Source: Diphasiastrum complanatum
Taxonomy: Eukaryota > Streptophyta > Lycopodiopsida > Lycopodiales > Lycopodiaceae
Assembly (NCBI GenBank): GCA_029204225.1
Contig: CM055100.1
Coordinates: 53,643,714 to 53,707,713 of the forward strand
Reading direction: 5' to 3'
DNA: 64,000 bases
The number at the start of each line of letters is the position of its first letter. Position 1 is the first letter of the stretch. Made by a program: the position numbers and the translations under genes. Below, one piece after another: positions 1 to 10,826 of this stretch. Below the pieces are notes generated by a model that was not told where the DNA came from, did no database searches, and saw nothing but the letters and a program-made list of their open reading frames with translations.

Positions 1-1850
1 GCCAAAATTTTAATACCATGCTTGAGTCCCAAAAATTACAATGATTCAAAACCTTTCAATAAAAAGCTATGCCAATTATGATGCCTTAAGAAACATGAAG
101 TTTCTACCCACAAAGCATTGCTAGCTTATGAACCAAAACCTGCAGAAACACACGGGAAACCTGCACAGACAGAAACCGTAAACAACTGCAACGCTCATGC
201 AAACAGTTTCAACAGAAGCACCAAAGGCAACTGCAAAATCCTGCCTATGGTCCATTACGAAGTGGAAGTAAACCAAAAGCAACCGCAAGCCGCAACGCAC
301 CGCAAGGGTCATCGTTACGGTTATAAGCGAAGACCAAAGCAAAGCAACGAAGGCATCGACGACACCCGCAAAGTCCAGCATATGGTCCGTTACGAACACA
401 ACCGAAGGCTGTCGAAGGAGCCTCACATACAGCCTACAAACGGTTTCAATGTTCAACGAAACGAACCGCAACCGCACCTCAAGCCAACTGAAGAAAATCG
501 AAGGTCAACACTTATGATCAAGGAGCAAAGACAACGGCTCACGACGAGAAGCCGCCAAGACACCGCAAGATGAAACCTGTGGTCACCTACGAAGCAAACC
601 GAAGGCAGTCCACAAAGGAGGCAGACCGAAGGCCACCGCAAACTCAATGAATAAGGTTCACGATGGTTCTCTCCTCATGATCGCCCCCACAAACTGACCG
701 CAACTGCTCCTAATGTGGTGGAAAGGCCCTATTTTGGCCTGAAGTGCCTTGAAATGGCCGCAAACGACTGCATCTGCTCCTAAGGAGGTCCTAATGCATC
801 TTTTTCTCACATATGGCTTCAATGTTCAAGGCAATGAACCGCAACCACGCCGTCAAGCAAACGGTTTAGGGTATGCGGTCCATTACGGTTTAGGGTCGTT
901 TGCAGTCCATTACAGTTTAGGGTCGTTTAATGGACCGCAAATGGCCCCTCCCTTTAGCCCCATTAGGACCGTACTAGGAAGTCATTTGTAGTCGTATGTG
1001 GTCATATGTGGCCCCTTCCTTCAGCCCTCTCCTCCTTTGTGGTCTTATGCGGTCACAATTGTCCTATGCGGTTTCAAACGACCGCAAATGACCCTAATCC
1101 CCAATGACCGCAAATGGCCCCTCCTAATGCGGTCCTAATGTCCCATTGGCCTCCCCTCCTTTGCGGCCCATTACGGTCCATTACGGTTGTTTGCAGTTTT
1201 AGTGTTTAGGGTTTAGGGTTTAAGATCGTTTGAGATCGTTTAAGATCACATTAGGACCGTTTAGGACCACATTATGACCGTTTGAGACCACATTAGGACT
1301 GTTTAGGACCGCATTAGGAGGTCGTCTTAATACGATTACGGTTTAGGGTCGTTTGGGGTCCATTACAGTTTCAAAGTCATTTGCGGTCCATTATGGTTTA
1401 GGGTCGTTTAATGGACCGCAAATGGCCCCTCCCTTCGGCCCTCCATTAGGACCATTTAGGACCATATTAGAGGGTCGTTGTAGTTGTATGCGGTCCTATG
1501 CGGCCCTTCCCTTCGGCCCTCCCTTCAGCCCTCTCCTCCTTTGTGGTCCTATGTGGTCGTATGTTGTCCTATGCAGTCCCAAGCGACTACCCTAGACTCC
1601 AATGGACCGCAAATGGCCCCTCGATTCGGCCCTCGATTCGTATGCAATTCTATCCGGTCCCAAACAACCGCAGAGGATGTCATTTGCGATCATATGTGGC
1701 CCATTACGGTCCTTTGTAATCCATTATGGTTGTTTGCAATTTAGGGGGTCGTATGTGGCCCCTCCCTTCGGCCCTCCCTCCAGTTGTAACTCAGTCTACT
1801 CTCCTATGTCATGCCTAGAAAAGTAGGGTGGGGGAGCAGCACCCTCACAC
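1..1850. repeat. Degenerate short-word repeat mosaic with telomere-like motifs
   Basis: No gene is visible. The stretch is built from recurring short words on both strands, such as GGTCCATTACGG, GGTCCTATGCGG, TAGGACC and GACCGCAAATGG followed by a C-rich block. A longer combination recurs at about 917-966 and 1398-1456. TTTAGGG-like words occur near 868-930, 1200-1220 and 1398. Open frames here are compositional: opposite strands are open at once and neither encodes a recognisable domain. It may be a decayed satellite or the terminal repeat region of a DNA transposon; I cannot tell which. Confidence 0.6.
1249..1324. repeat. 21-bp tandem repeat, about 3.6 copies
   Basis: Units beginning CATTAGGACC start at 1249, 1270, 1291 and 1312. 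Each is 21 bp with a few substitutions, and the last is partial. The preceding 30 bp (GATCGTTTGAGATCGTTTAA) looks like a more diverged continuation. It lies inside the larger mosaic and shows that at least part of that mosaic grew by tandem duplication. Confidence 0.8.
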
Positions 1851-1888
1851 ACAGTCTACTCGCCTATGTCACGCCTAGAAAACTAGGG
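1793..1888. repeat. 60-bp-period tandem duplication
   Basis: The block starting AGTCTACTCTCCTATGTCAT at 1793 is repeated at 1853 with three or four substitutions (about 36 bp recognisably shared, period 60 bp). It lies just upstream of the CT tract and marks the end of the mosaic. Confidence 0.75.
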
Positions 1889-1951
1889 GTCCATGCCAAG
1901 TGACCTCTCTCTCCCTACATGTATTTCCCTTGCTACTCGCCGCCTCACCCT

Positions 1952-2061
<110 letters not shown>

Positions 2062-2263
2062 GGGTTCTTCCTTGTTTATTTACCTTGTCTTGCCATCTAG
2101 CATACAGACTAATACATACGTACAGTCTCCTCAAAAACACAAGGTTTCTGACTTACCCAAGCTTCTACACCTAAACAAAAAGTTTTTTTTAAGTAGTGAA
2201 GAAACTACCAAAAGATTTTAATAAAAGTAGAGGACTCTACAAAGATTTTTAAACTATACCTAT

Positions 2264-3024
2264 TGTTGAAAGGTTTGCGGATCCCAAGGCAACCCTAATC
2301 CTAGTTAATAAGTGAGAGGGATTTGGCACCATGCGTGTGTAAGTCCAACCCGATGATCACATAGTTATTTGATTGATTAGTTAAAAGTTAATAAAAGGAC
2401 TTTAGGCCTTTTTGCGGGACTTTTAATGTTGGACGGCGTAAATGTCAAGTTAGTGAATAAAGTTGGGTTTCCCTCCAATTTTGATGGTTCCCACACTTTT
2501 TTAAATTTGAATAAAAAGAGAGGCAAGACTGGACCAATAGGATTCAGAGGCCAGGGTCCTCCTCTCTACTATAAAAAGGGACCAACTCGAGTTGCTCCTC
2601 ATGTTCATTTCCTCATTTCAATGAAGCAGATTGGTTCTCTTTAGAAATGGATTGATGAATGTCCTTGCTCTTCCTTTTTTCTCCTCCATTTCTCATGCTT
2701 TCTTTGGATTTTGCTAATTGTTGGATTTGATCATTATTGGGATTGCTATTTCTTATGCTTTTTGTGAGAGAGAAAGGGAGAAAGAGAAGAGTAAGTTTCT
2801 ATAATTGTTGTAGATTTAGGATTAATGGAAGTAGGGTTAATGGATGTAGTGTTAATGCTTAGTGTTAATGAATGTTAGTGTTAGATCCTCCATTCATGTC
2901 GAAATCTGAACTATACTATCGCTCTCATGGGAACAAACCTATGCGTGACAACTAACTCCGTCTCTTTGATGCTAGATTGACTAGATCTTGGATTCAGGTT
3001 AGGCAAGGAAAGAAACCCACTACA
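2264..3024 (+). repeat. RE-1 5' LTR (761 bp)
   Basis: Begins TGTTGAAAGG and ends CCCACTACA, immediately before the primer binding site. Close relatives are the LTRs at 48704-49446 (+), 25540-26296 (-) and 59700-60404 (-). All share the phrase AATAAGTGAGAGGGATTTGG near the 5' end or its slight variants. A 5-bp target copy cannot be checked because the matching 3' LTR is missing. Confidence 0.9.
2570..2578 (+). promoter_or_regulatory. TATA box in RE-1 LTR
   Basis: TATAAAAAG in the context CTCTACTATAAAAAGGGACC, about 305 bp into the LTR. It is conserved at the same place in the 48704-49446 LTR, so it is the likely U3/R promoter core. Confidence 0.7.
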
Positions 3025-3028
3025 ATTT

Positions 3029-3046
3029 TGGTGCCGTTGCCGGGGA
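3029..3046 (+). other. Primer binding site, tRNA-Asp type
   Basis: TGGTGCCGTTGCCGGGGA, four bases after the LTR end, matches the complement of the 3' end of plant tRNA-Asp with one difference (T for C at position 4). It primes minus-strand DNA synthesis and confirms that the upstream repeat is a 5' LTR. Confidence 0.9.
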
Positions 3047-4242
3047 GCTACGCCAATTTTTTAGTTTGCAGCATGTTTGGCTGATGGTTAGCTTGCATTA
3101 GGCATCTTGTCGTGGCATGAATAGTATTAAATTTTCATTTTAGGGTTAGTTTGGGATTGATTTTGCTTGATTTGAGTAGATTTGATTGTTTGAAATCTAA
3201 TCTAATTATTAAACAGGAAAGGCTATTCAGATCACCAATCTTAAGATCCATTTGTGAGATATCAGAGAAAATAACAAAAATCGGTCAAATATGTCAAATT
3301 TGGTCAAAAAGAGACAAAAAGCGTCATCAGAGCTCAAAACTTTTTACCCTCTTTTAGGAAACCTTCGCCGAGTTGCAGACACCTTCAGTTTTGTTTACAA
3401 AACCTTTAGTTTGAAGGGCAAAGATTAATTCCCAGCAGATTTCCAGAAACATCAGAAAAACCACCAAAAAAACACCAAAAATTATTAAAACCCTAAAAAA
3501 ACAGAAAAAGAACCTTCGCCCAATTTACTGTGCTTAGATGTGATTCAGATCTATCTACTGCCAGGTTGGCGAAGAATAATACCAAAAATAAAAAAGGTTT
3601 TCAGAGGATCAGTTGTCATATTGTCATATTTTTGTCAAAAAAGTCACTTTTACCAGTATTACTCTTGATCCTTCGCCAGAACCTTCGCCGAGTTTCCAGA
3701 ACATTTTATCTATAATAAACTACTATTTTTGAGTTCGGCGAAGATTTCTTGATTAGATCACAAAAAAATCTTGATTTTTACTCTTGTCAGATTACAAAAA
3801 CAGTATTTGCTTGTGTCATAAACCTTCGTCCGGTTGTCCATAGTTTTATCTGTGTTAGATCTTCCATCTGAGAAGTCGGCGAAGGTTATTTTCCAAGAAA
3901 TTGCCAGAAAAGTATTCAAAGAGTTTTTATCCCAAAATAACAATGTTGAACTTTCGCTGAGACAACCTTCGCCTAGAGAACCTTCGCCAGTCCTATTTTT
4001 AGTTTCTGATTTTCCAGATCAAGTCTCTATCAAAATTTGAATCAGATCAGATATATTCTAAATTGAACTCCGAGAGATTTATCATTTTTGAGAAGTATCG
4101 ATTGATCGAATTTTGGGTAGTTTTTCATCATATAGAATCAGATTCTTGAAAAGTGGAATAGAGCTAGCAGATCTAATCTGAGATAGTTTTTTGGAAAAAT
4201 CTATATCCAATTTCATTATCGACTTGATCTAAATTTGTAAAG
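3047..4242 (+). other. RE-1 untranslated leader with CTTCGCC motif cluster
   Basis: No gene is seen between the primer site and gag. The stretch is AT-rich but contains about ten copies of CCTTCGCC or its complement GGCGAAGG (near 3361, 3513, 3567, 3669, 3681, 3736, 3823, 3873, 3966 and 3981), often followed by GAGTT. The same motif is clustered in the leader of RE-12 and in the spacer after pol in RE-4. Confidence 0.7.
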
Positions 4243-6615
4243 ATGGCTGCCCTTGGAGCTACTCCTGGAGGTGCTCCACAGGAGGTCAATCCAATTATTG
4301 TTAGAAGTGCACCCCGATTGGATCTACCCAAATATAATGGATTAACAGATCCAGTTAGATTTCTTCATATCTATGCTGAATCCTGTGAGGTCTATGGTGA
4401 GATTTATCCTCAAGATAAACTTAAGCTGTTTCCTATGGCCTTAACAGGCGCAACACAAGATTGGTACTATAACCAAGATGAAACTGAGCGTACAGATTGG
4501 GAGGTTAAACGAGCCCTTATCACACGATTCAAACCGCGGAAGTTTATGGAAGACCCTTTCCTACTTTTAAGTAAAATTAAAATGGGAAAGCGGGAAATGG
4601 TTCAAGAGTACATCGAAAGGATGAAACGTCTTAGATCTGAATGTGAGCCTGAGCTGATTAATGAAAATGCCATGATTATGTCGTTTTTGTTAGGTCTACC
4701 TAAACGGATCAGACGTGAGCTGAAATGCCATAATGAGTACGCACTTTTGCAAAATGCGATGGACGATGCAATTCGGGAGGAGGATGAAGATTCAGATGAT
4801 GAGCCGAATGTCAGTATGTTGCCTTATACAGCAAGGCAGACTACTACGACATCCACCACTATTGCATCAACAAATGCCAATGCTACTGCAGAAATGATGC
4901 TCAATGAGTTCGAGAAACTTGAGAAGACCCAGCAAAAACAGATGGAAAAGTTGCAGTTGCAATTTGATGAGAAGATCAAAGCATTGGAAAATTTCCATGG
5001 AGAAGCGAACAAGGAACCTGAGAAGTTTGCAAAGAATTTTTCTACCAGGGAAAATGTCCGGTGTTCTATATGTACATGAAATCACATAGCGAAAGAGTGT
5101 CCTCAATTAAAAAAATGAATGGAAATCAGTGTTTGCCATCTGTGTAATCCACCTGACCATGAGACTGCCTTTTGCAACTTCAGCAACGGTATAATTCAGC
5201 AACGGTATGCCCAAATGGGATATCAAGATCCACAGTATGGAGGCAATCTAGTAGCAAGACTGCGACAATCTACTCTTGGATACCCAGAACGTCTAGCGTT
5301 GCCTGCCCCACCAAAACACTCCGCTCCTCCTGCCAATTTGATGGAACTAGAACCTTACGGAAGTGCTGAGCAATGGAGCTATGGTAATGATCAGGAAGGA
5401 GGATCTTTCGAATAGTATGCCATTTATGCTGTCGCTCAACGACAAGCCTCGAGAAACTGGGCCAGAGCACTACTTGGATGCTTTGCATGTGGAAAAAATC
5501 ACAGAGTTGCAGAATGCCCAAATAAAAAAAAATTTGTACCATCCTGTTGTGACTGTGGATATGGGCATTGCTATAAAGACTGTCCAGCAAGACCAAAGCC
5601 ACCACCAGCTATAGCACCTGTAAATTTGATCACAATTAAGCAAGGATCGGTAGCTCAGAATAAACCAAGTGCACCCTTAATGGTGGTCACCAGAGCACAA
5701 AAGCAAAAAGAACCAATAGTGGATTCAGTATCTACTGATTCTATACCATTGAACGATACACCAACAACATTGGGAGTCTATCCAAATCTTAATGCAGAAA
5801 AATGAAGATATCAGGATATGAGACAGTGGATTAAACATCTGCAAGAAGAAGAGGAACTTGAAGCTGCTAAAGTAACAGCTAAAGTTCGGTCTTCACCATT
5901 GCAGCCTCCAAGAAATTTACGTACGGATATGAATGCTCAATTACATCATCACGAAGGACCCTTCAAGATGACTGAACCAAAAGCATTGCATACAAAATTA
6001 CTCATGAATATTTTGTCTAGCAAGATCAATATTTCATTGGGAGAGTTCCTAAAGTTGGTGCCAAAAGCAAAAGAAGTCTTAGCGCAAAAGTTAGCTCAAG
6101 AAGAATCAGAAGACCATCAGGAGCCGCTTTTTTGTGCTGGATTTGAAGAATCTAACGATGTACTCCATGTTGGAGCCGCTTGGGAAAGTGAACAAAAGAA
6201 TATCACTATGCCGATACAACATAAACAATTTTTTAAAGAAGCAGCCGTGATAGATGGCGGTTCAGGAGTTAACCTGATTTCTACAAAGCTATGTACAAAA
6301 TGGGGCCTTACAAAGATTAAGTCTGCTACTTTTGCTATTAAGCTAGCTGATCAAACGACAGTTCGTCCATGAGGAATGGTGGAAGATATACCTGTCAAGA
6401 TTGCAGGAGTACAGTTCGTCATTACTTTCGTCGTGATGGAATTACCAGAAGCACCAAATGTCTACCAAGTTCTCTTAGGACGTCCATGGTTACGAGTTGC
6501 GCAAGTAATTCATAACTGGGGTACCGGCAAAATCACTTTTGAAAATCGTGAACGTGCAGTTAAAGTTGATCCTATGACTTGGACTATCAAGCCAGTGGTT
6601 CAAAACTTCGGATGA
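4243..6615 (+). pseudogene. RE-1 gag and aspartic protease (stop-interrupted)
   Basis: One frame runs from ATG 4243 to the stop at 6613, broken by stops at 5077, 5116, 5413, 5803 and 6370. The first 190 residues form a retrotransposon Gag domain that packages RNA, ending in an acidic segment. Four zinc knuckles follow near 5065, 5140, 5485 and 5545, including CHLCNPPDHETAFC and CFACGKNHRVAEC. Three of the four have three rather than four residues between the second Cys and His. The protease has the motif IDGGSGVNLIS near 6253 and VLLGRPWL near 6466, which together fit a pepsin-like retroviral protease. All five stops can be explained by C-to-T or G-to-A changes (TGG, CAG or CGA ancestors). 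The start has an in-frame stop just upstream, which supports 4243. Confidence 0.88.
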
Positions 6616-6742
6616 CGATTCATCAACAACGGATCACACTTGTGATCAACCAGAGAAAAAATTGGGAGTTCACTATGATTCTCAAACGAATACTGTCAAT
6701 TGGAATGAAGCTCTTGCAACAATTGATTGTACAACATGATAT

Positions 6743-7631
6743 ATGTGTCAACAAGATATTCAATCAGAGATGAGCGAGATTTCCTTGTTAGATCGAACTT
6801 TGGATATGCCAATCACGTTTCCACTAAATGTGCTGAATGTAGCCTGGATATCAACGGAATCTATACCAGATCCAATTGAGGATGATCTCATACCAATGAG
6901 CCATCCCTTAACTTATGATGGCAATGCAGAACTTACGGATGAACAAATTCTACATCATATGGATCCGACCAGATTTGGAGTGCGTAATGTTCCTGATGAA
7001 CCAACAATCAAATCGCCCAAAGCAGTTATATTGAAGGGAGACAGGATGACAGGTTTGTTGACAAAGAAACAAGCAAATCAACATTATAATACGATCCTGA
7101 AATGGGAAAACCCCCCTCAAAAGATTGATTCAAAGGAAGTGCCATCTCTATTGGATAAAGGCAAAGGCAAAGTCAAGAATGATTCTTCAAGTCAGATCTC
7201 CAGCAAGACATCATTGTCTAGGAAGTCTTCACATGTGAAGAAAGATTTATCATCCCGAAAGTCATCACCTCCACGATCAAATCCCTGCTAAGAAGACTAA
7301 ACGAAGATCCAAGACAAGTCATTTCGAAAAAGAACAAGCAAATGTAGTCCAACATGATATGCCAGAGCATTTTAAATGTTATACACTGGATGATGTGGTT
7401 ATCATGTTACCTAAAGCACATCGTGAACCTGAAGAACACATGCCGAAATCTAAAGAGGTTTACGATGGCCCAGCTAGGACGCAGCCAATGAGTCTTGTAG
7501 AACCAGGAGAACCGAAAAAGATTGTACAAGTGAGATCACAACTTACTCCTGAGCAGTATCAAGCACTCCGTTTGTTACTTATTAAGTATCAAGATTGTTT
7601 TGCATGGACTTATTCCGACATCAATCATTGA
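6743..7631 (+). pseudogene. RE-1 protease-RT linker region (frameshifted)
   Basis: Two open segments (6743-7291 and 7359-7631) in different frames encode the hydrophilic stretch between protease and RT. Its phrases HHMDPTRFGVRNVP and YTLDDVVIMLPKA reappear in RE-7 as HHMDPDRYGIRKVP and YTLDDVVIMMPQA, so it is a genuine conserved part of the polyprotein. It has no catalytic motif and I know no assigned role. A Ser/Lys-rich tail precedes the second frameshift. Confidence 0.7.
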
Positions 7632-8799
7632 ACATACCATACCTTTAGTACTTGATGCAGTACCAAAGGTTACAAAGTTCTATCGATGTAATGTGGCAGA
7701 TCTGATAAAGAAAGAACTTCAGAGATTGCTTGACGTCGATTTCATTTATGAGATCGAGCATACCGAATGGATTTCACCGATTGTCACTGTTCCTAAGAAA
7801 AATGGGAAATTGCGAATCTGTGTGAATCTCAACGCATTGAATAAAATGACACGGAAGGATCACTTTCCGTTACCTTTTACTGAAAGCATTTTGGATTGCC
7901 TTGCTGGAGCGGAAGCTTATAGTTTCCAGGATGGATTTAGTGGTTACAACCAGGTTAAGATTGCACTTGCCGATCGCCACAAAACTGCTTTTGCAACAGA
8001 ATGGGACACCTATGCTTACAAAATAATGCCGTTTGGACTCTATAATACACCAAGTTCATTCCAAAGAGTAATGCAATTTGCCTTTAAAGATTGTCTGCAG
8101 AAATTCCTTGAAATTTACTTGGACGACTTGGGAGTTCATAGTATAGATACAAACCACCTGGATCGATTGGAGAAAGTCATTGAAATATGCCGCAAATATC
8201 AGATTTCTCTAAATCCAGAAAAATGCCAGATATGGGTTTCTCACGGAGTGGTGCTTGGACATGTGATATCAAGACATGGTATTGCCACCAATTATTCTAA
8301 GATCAAAGTTATTGTGGAATTGCCACCGCCAGCAACAAGTCGAGGAGTTTATGTGTTTATGGGTCATGCGAACTACTATCGAATTTTTATTATTGTTCCT
8401 ATTTGGACAGTAGAGGCGTTAGAAGCCTTTGAAAAGTTAAACAAAGCATTATCTTCAGCACCAATACTACGTTCTCCAGATTGGACATTACAGTTTCATG
8501 TTCATACGGATGCCTCAAACTACACCATTGAATCAGTTTTGATGCAGCCAGGTGACTATAAGAAGGATTATCCTATACGATTTGCAAGCAGACAGCTTAC
8601 AGATCCAAAGAAGAATTCAACAACAAAACGTGAAGCGCTAGCCATGATTTTTTCTGTTCGAAAATTTCGTCACTGCCTCATGGAAACGCACTTTGCATTT
8701 TATACGGATCATCAACCGTTACTTTACTTGGTAAATAAGACGTGTAATACTGGACGTATTGCAAGATGGTTATTATTATTGACTGAATTTGACTTTTGA
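7600..8799 (+). pseudogene. RE-1 reverse transcriptase and RNase H
   Basis: The RT region starts near 7700 and carries fingers motif SPIVTVPKKNGKLRICVN, catalytic motif A in FQDGFSGYNQV and catalytic YLDD in EIYLDDLGVH (near 8116). RNase H follows from about 8490 with the first Asp in HTDASNY, the Glu in KREALAMI and the third Asp in YTDHQPLLYL. All three acidic residues of each active site that I can recognise are present. The frame ends at a TGA at 8797, beyond which the sequence continues into the integrase linker with further stops. The enzyme would copy the element's RNA and remove the RNA strand, but this copy is broken before integrase. Confidence 0.88.
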
Positions 8800-9005
8800 A
8801 CTGTGGTCAGAAAGGGGAAGTAACATTATCCAGCCGATCACGTTTCGCGAATTGTATCCGCACGAGTTAATACTGAAGTGGATGATGAACTGCCAATGCT
8901 ACGTTGTTCTATGTTGAAGCAGTACCTGAGTGGGTGATAGATATTGTTGAGTACCTAATGCTAGGACAACCGAATGAGTCTTTGACAAAAGTACAGAAAA
9001 GATAA

Positions 9006-10169
9006 TTGATTCATAAGGCTCAACCTTATCAATTAATTGTAGGACAATTGTATCGTCGTGGATCAGATAATATTTCACGAAGATGTGTTTTACCGCATGA
9101 AGTACCAGATCTAATTATGTTTTCACATGATGGCATGGGTGGAGGACACTTCTCTACAAATATTACTGTTCGCAAACTTTTGCAATCCGGTTGTTGGTGG
9201 CCTACACTTCATAAGGACACAGAAAATTTTATTCAGATATGTGATGTTTGCCAGCGAGCACGACGGCCTACTCGACAAAATTATGAACCCTTACATCCGG
9301 TTTTATCGCAAGCACCGTTTGAAAAATGGGGACTGGATTATGTTGGTCCTATTCATCCCGCTGCGCAAGGATATCAAGCCCGATACATTATCATCGCAAC
9401 TGATTATATGACCAAGTGGGTTGAAGCCAAAGCTGTCAAACTGGCTGATGCGAAATCTACGGCCAAGTTTCTATATGAAAATATTATAATCAGATTTGGA
9501 TGTCCGATTGAAATTGTCAGTGATCGGGGTACAGACTTTGTTAATCAAACAAAAAGGTATTTACTGGAAGACTTTTTTGTTATACACAGATTTAGTACTC
9601 CCTATTATCCCAGAGGGAATGGCCAAGCTAAATCTTCCAATAAGATTCTCTGCACCATTATTACAAAGACAGTTGAAACAAGTCGTTCTGATTGGGAATA
9701 TAAACTGTATGCAACATTATGGGCATTCAGAACTGCTTACAAAAATGGTACAAATCAAAAAACCTTTTTAACTGGTTTATGGTCAAGATGCTGTTATGCC
9801 AATTGAATTTTTAATCCCATCTTTACGCATAGCAGCAAACGATTAAATGATGATCAGTCTTTACAACTTCGTCATGAAGCGTTGCACAAATTATGTGAAA
9901 CCCGATTGATGGTAGTTCATGCCTTAGCAGCAGAGAAATCCCGTCGCAAGGCATGGCACGATCGTCGATTGCACAAGAAAGATCTGGAAGCAGGAGATCT
10001 TGCATTGATGTACAAAACCAAGCTGATCAAGGGTAAGTTGAAGTTTACTGAGGAAGGCCCATATAAAGTGAAGGAAATCATGAACTATGGCGCAGTAATT
10101 CTCGAGCCCTTGGATGGAAAACGATTTGATACTCCGATAAATGACAGCCGATTACACAAGTTTCGGTAG
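9006..10169 (+). pseudogene. RE-1 integrase
   Basis: The zinc-binding HHCC module is visible as HDGMGGGH and, about 30 residues later, CDVC (9125-9260). The catalytic core has its first Asp in WGLDYVGP and the second in VSDRGTDFVN. The third acidic residue is replaced: the motif reads GNGQAKSSNK, where relative RE-7 has GNGQAESSNK. This change, plus a break at 9807-9882, means the enzyme is inactive. The C-terminal part (9882-10169) has a basic DNA-binding region and ends PINDSRLHKFR. No chromodomain follows. Confidence 0.88.
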
Positions 10170-10465
10170 CCTGCTCCGCTAGTTCAGCAAGCCTGATTTC
10201 AATATATTTTTTCATTTTATTTCTTTTTAATTTTTTGTTTTCAATAATTAATTTGCTGACTTTTTTTTGGAAAAAGATAGTTAAAAAAAAATTTAAAAAA
10301 TAAATAAAGGAAAGACTGATGAGCAAAAGTCAGGAAGTCATCAACATAAGGAAAAGACAGCACAATATTTTTATGGAAAATGATTTAGAAATCTAAAATA
10401 ATGCACTAAAGCTGCCCAATCTACAGTGGATTTGTGGCTATAATTTGTACACAACTTGTGCATCT

Positions 10466-10826
10466 GTCCAGCGATGGACAGTGTGCCTTCTATCTCTCTT
10501 TTGTGAGTAATTTTTGGTGAGGGGACAACATGTCTTCTCTCTCTATTTTGAGAGTAATCTTTTGTGAAAGATATGTGGGGAGTCCAATGATGGACAACAT
10601 GCCTTCTATCTCTCTTTTGTGAGTAATATCTTATGAGAATATGTGAGGAATCCAGCGATGGACTCTAAGTATGCTTTTATGAGAAATATATGTGGAAAGT
10701 CTTTTCATTATAGTGTGATGGTTTTGTGAACCCTTGGCTTATAGTCCAGCAATGGACAGTTTACAAACATACTCTACTTTTGCTTAGTGGTTTCTAAACT
10801 CTTTCCTTCTACTATCCAGAGATGGA
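10466..10826 (+). repeat. Imperfect repeats with a GTCCA-GCGA-TGGAC core
   Basis: Five copies of a small inverted repeat (TCCA, 4-nt loop, TGGA) start at about 10466, 10582, 10649, 10744 and 10813. The first two lie in a longer 116-bp-period repeat that also includes the phrase CCTTCTATCTCTCTTTTGTG. The reverse complement of the core recurs in 55785-56115. Confidence 0.75.

Noticed and set aside
118-647. Open frames on both strands that could look like small genes
   Set aside because: Both strands are open over the same bases, the composition is repetitive (CGCAA and CGAAGG words), and no domain or splice structure is seen.
868-1220. TTTAGGG words suggesting a telomere
   Set aside because: Copies are few, interrupted and mixed with other words, and the array is internal to a transposon-rich sequence.
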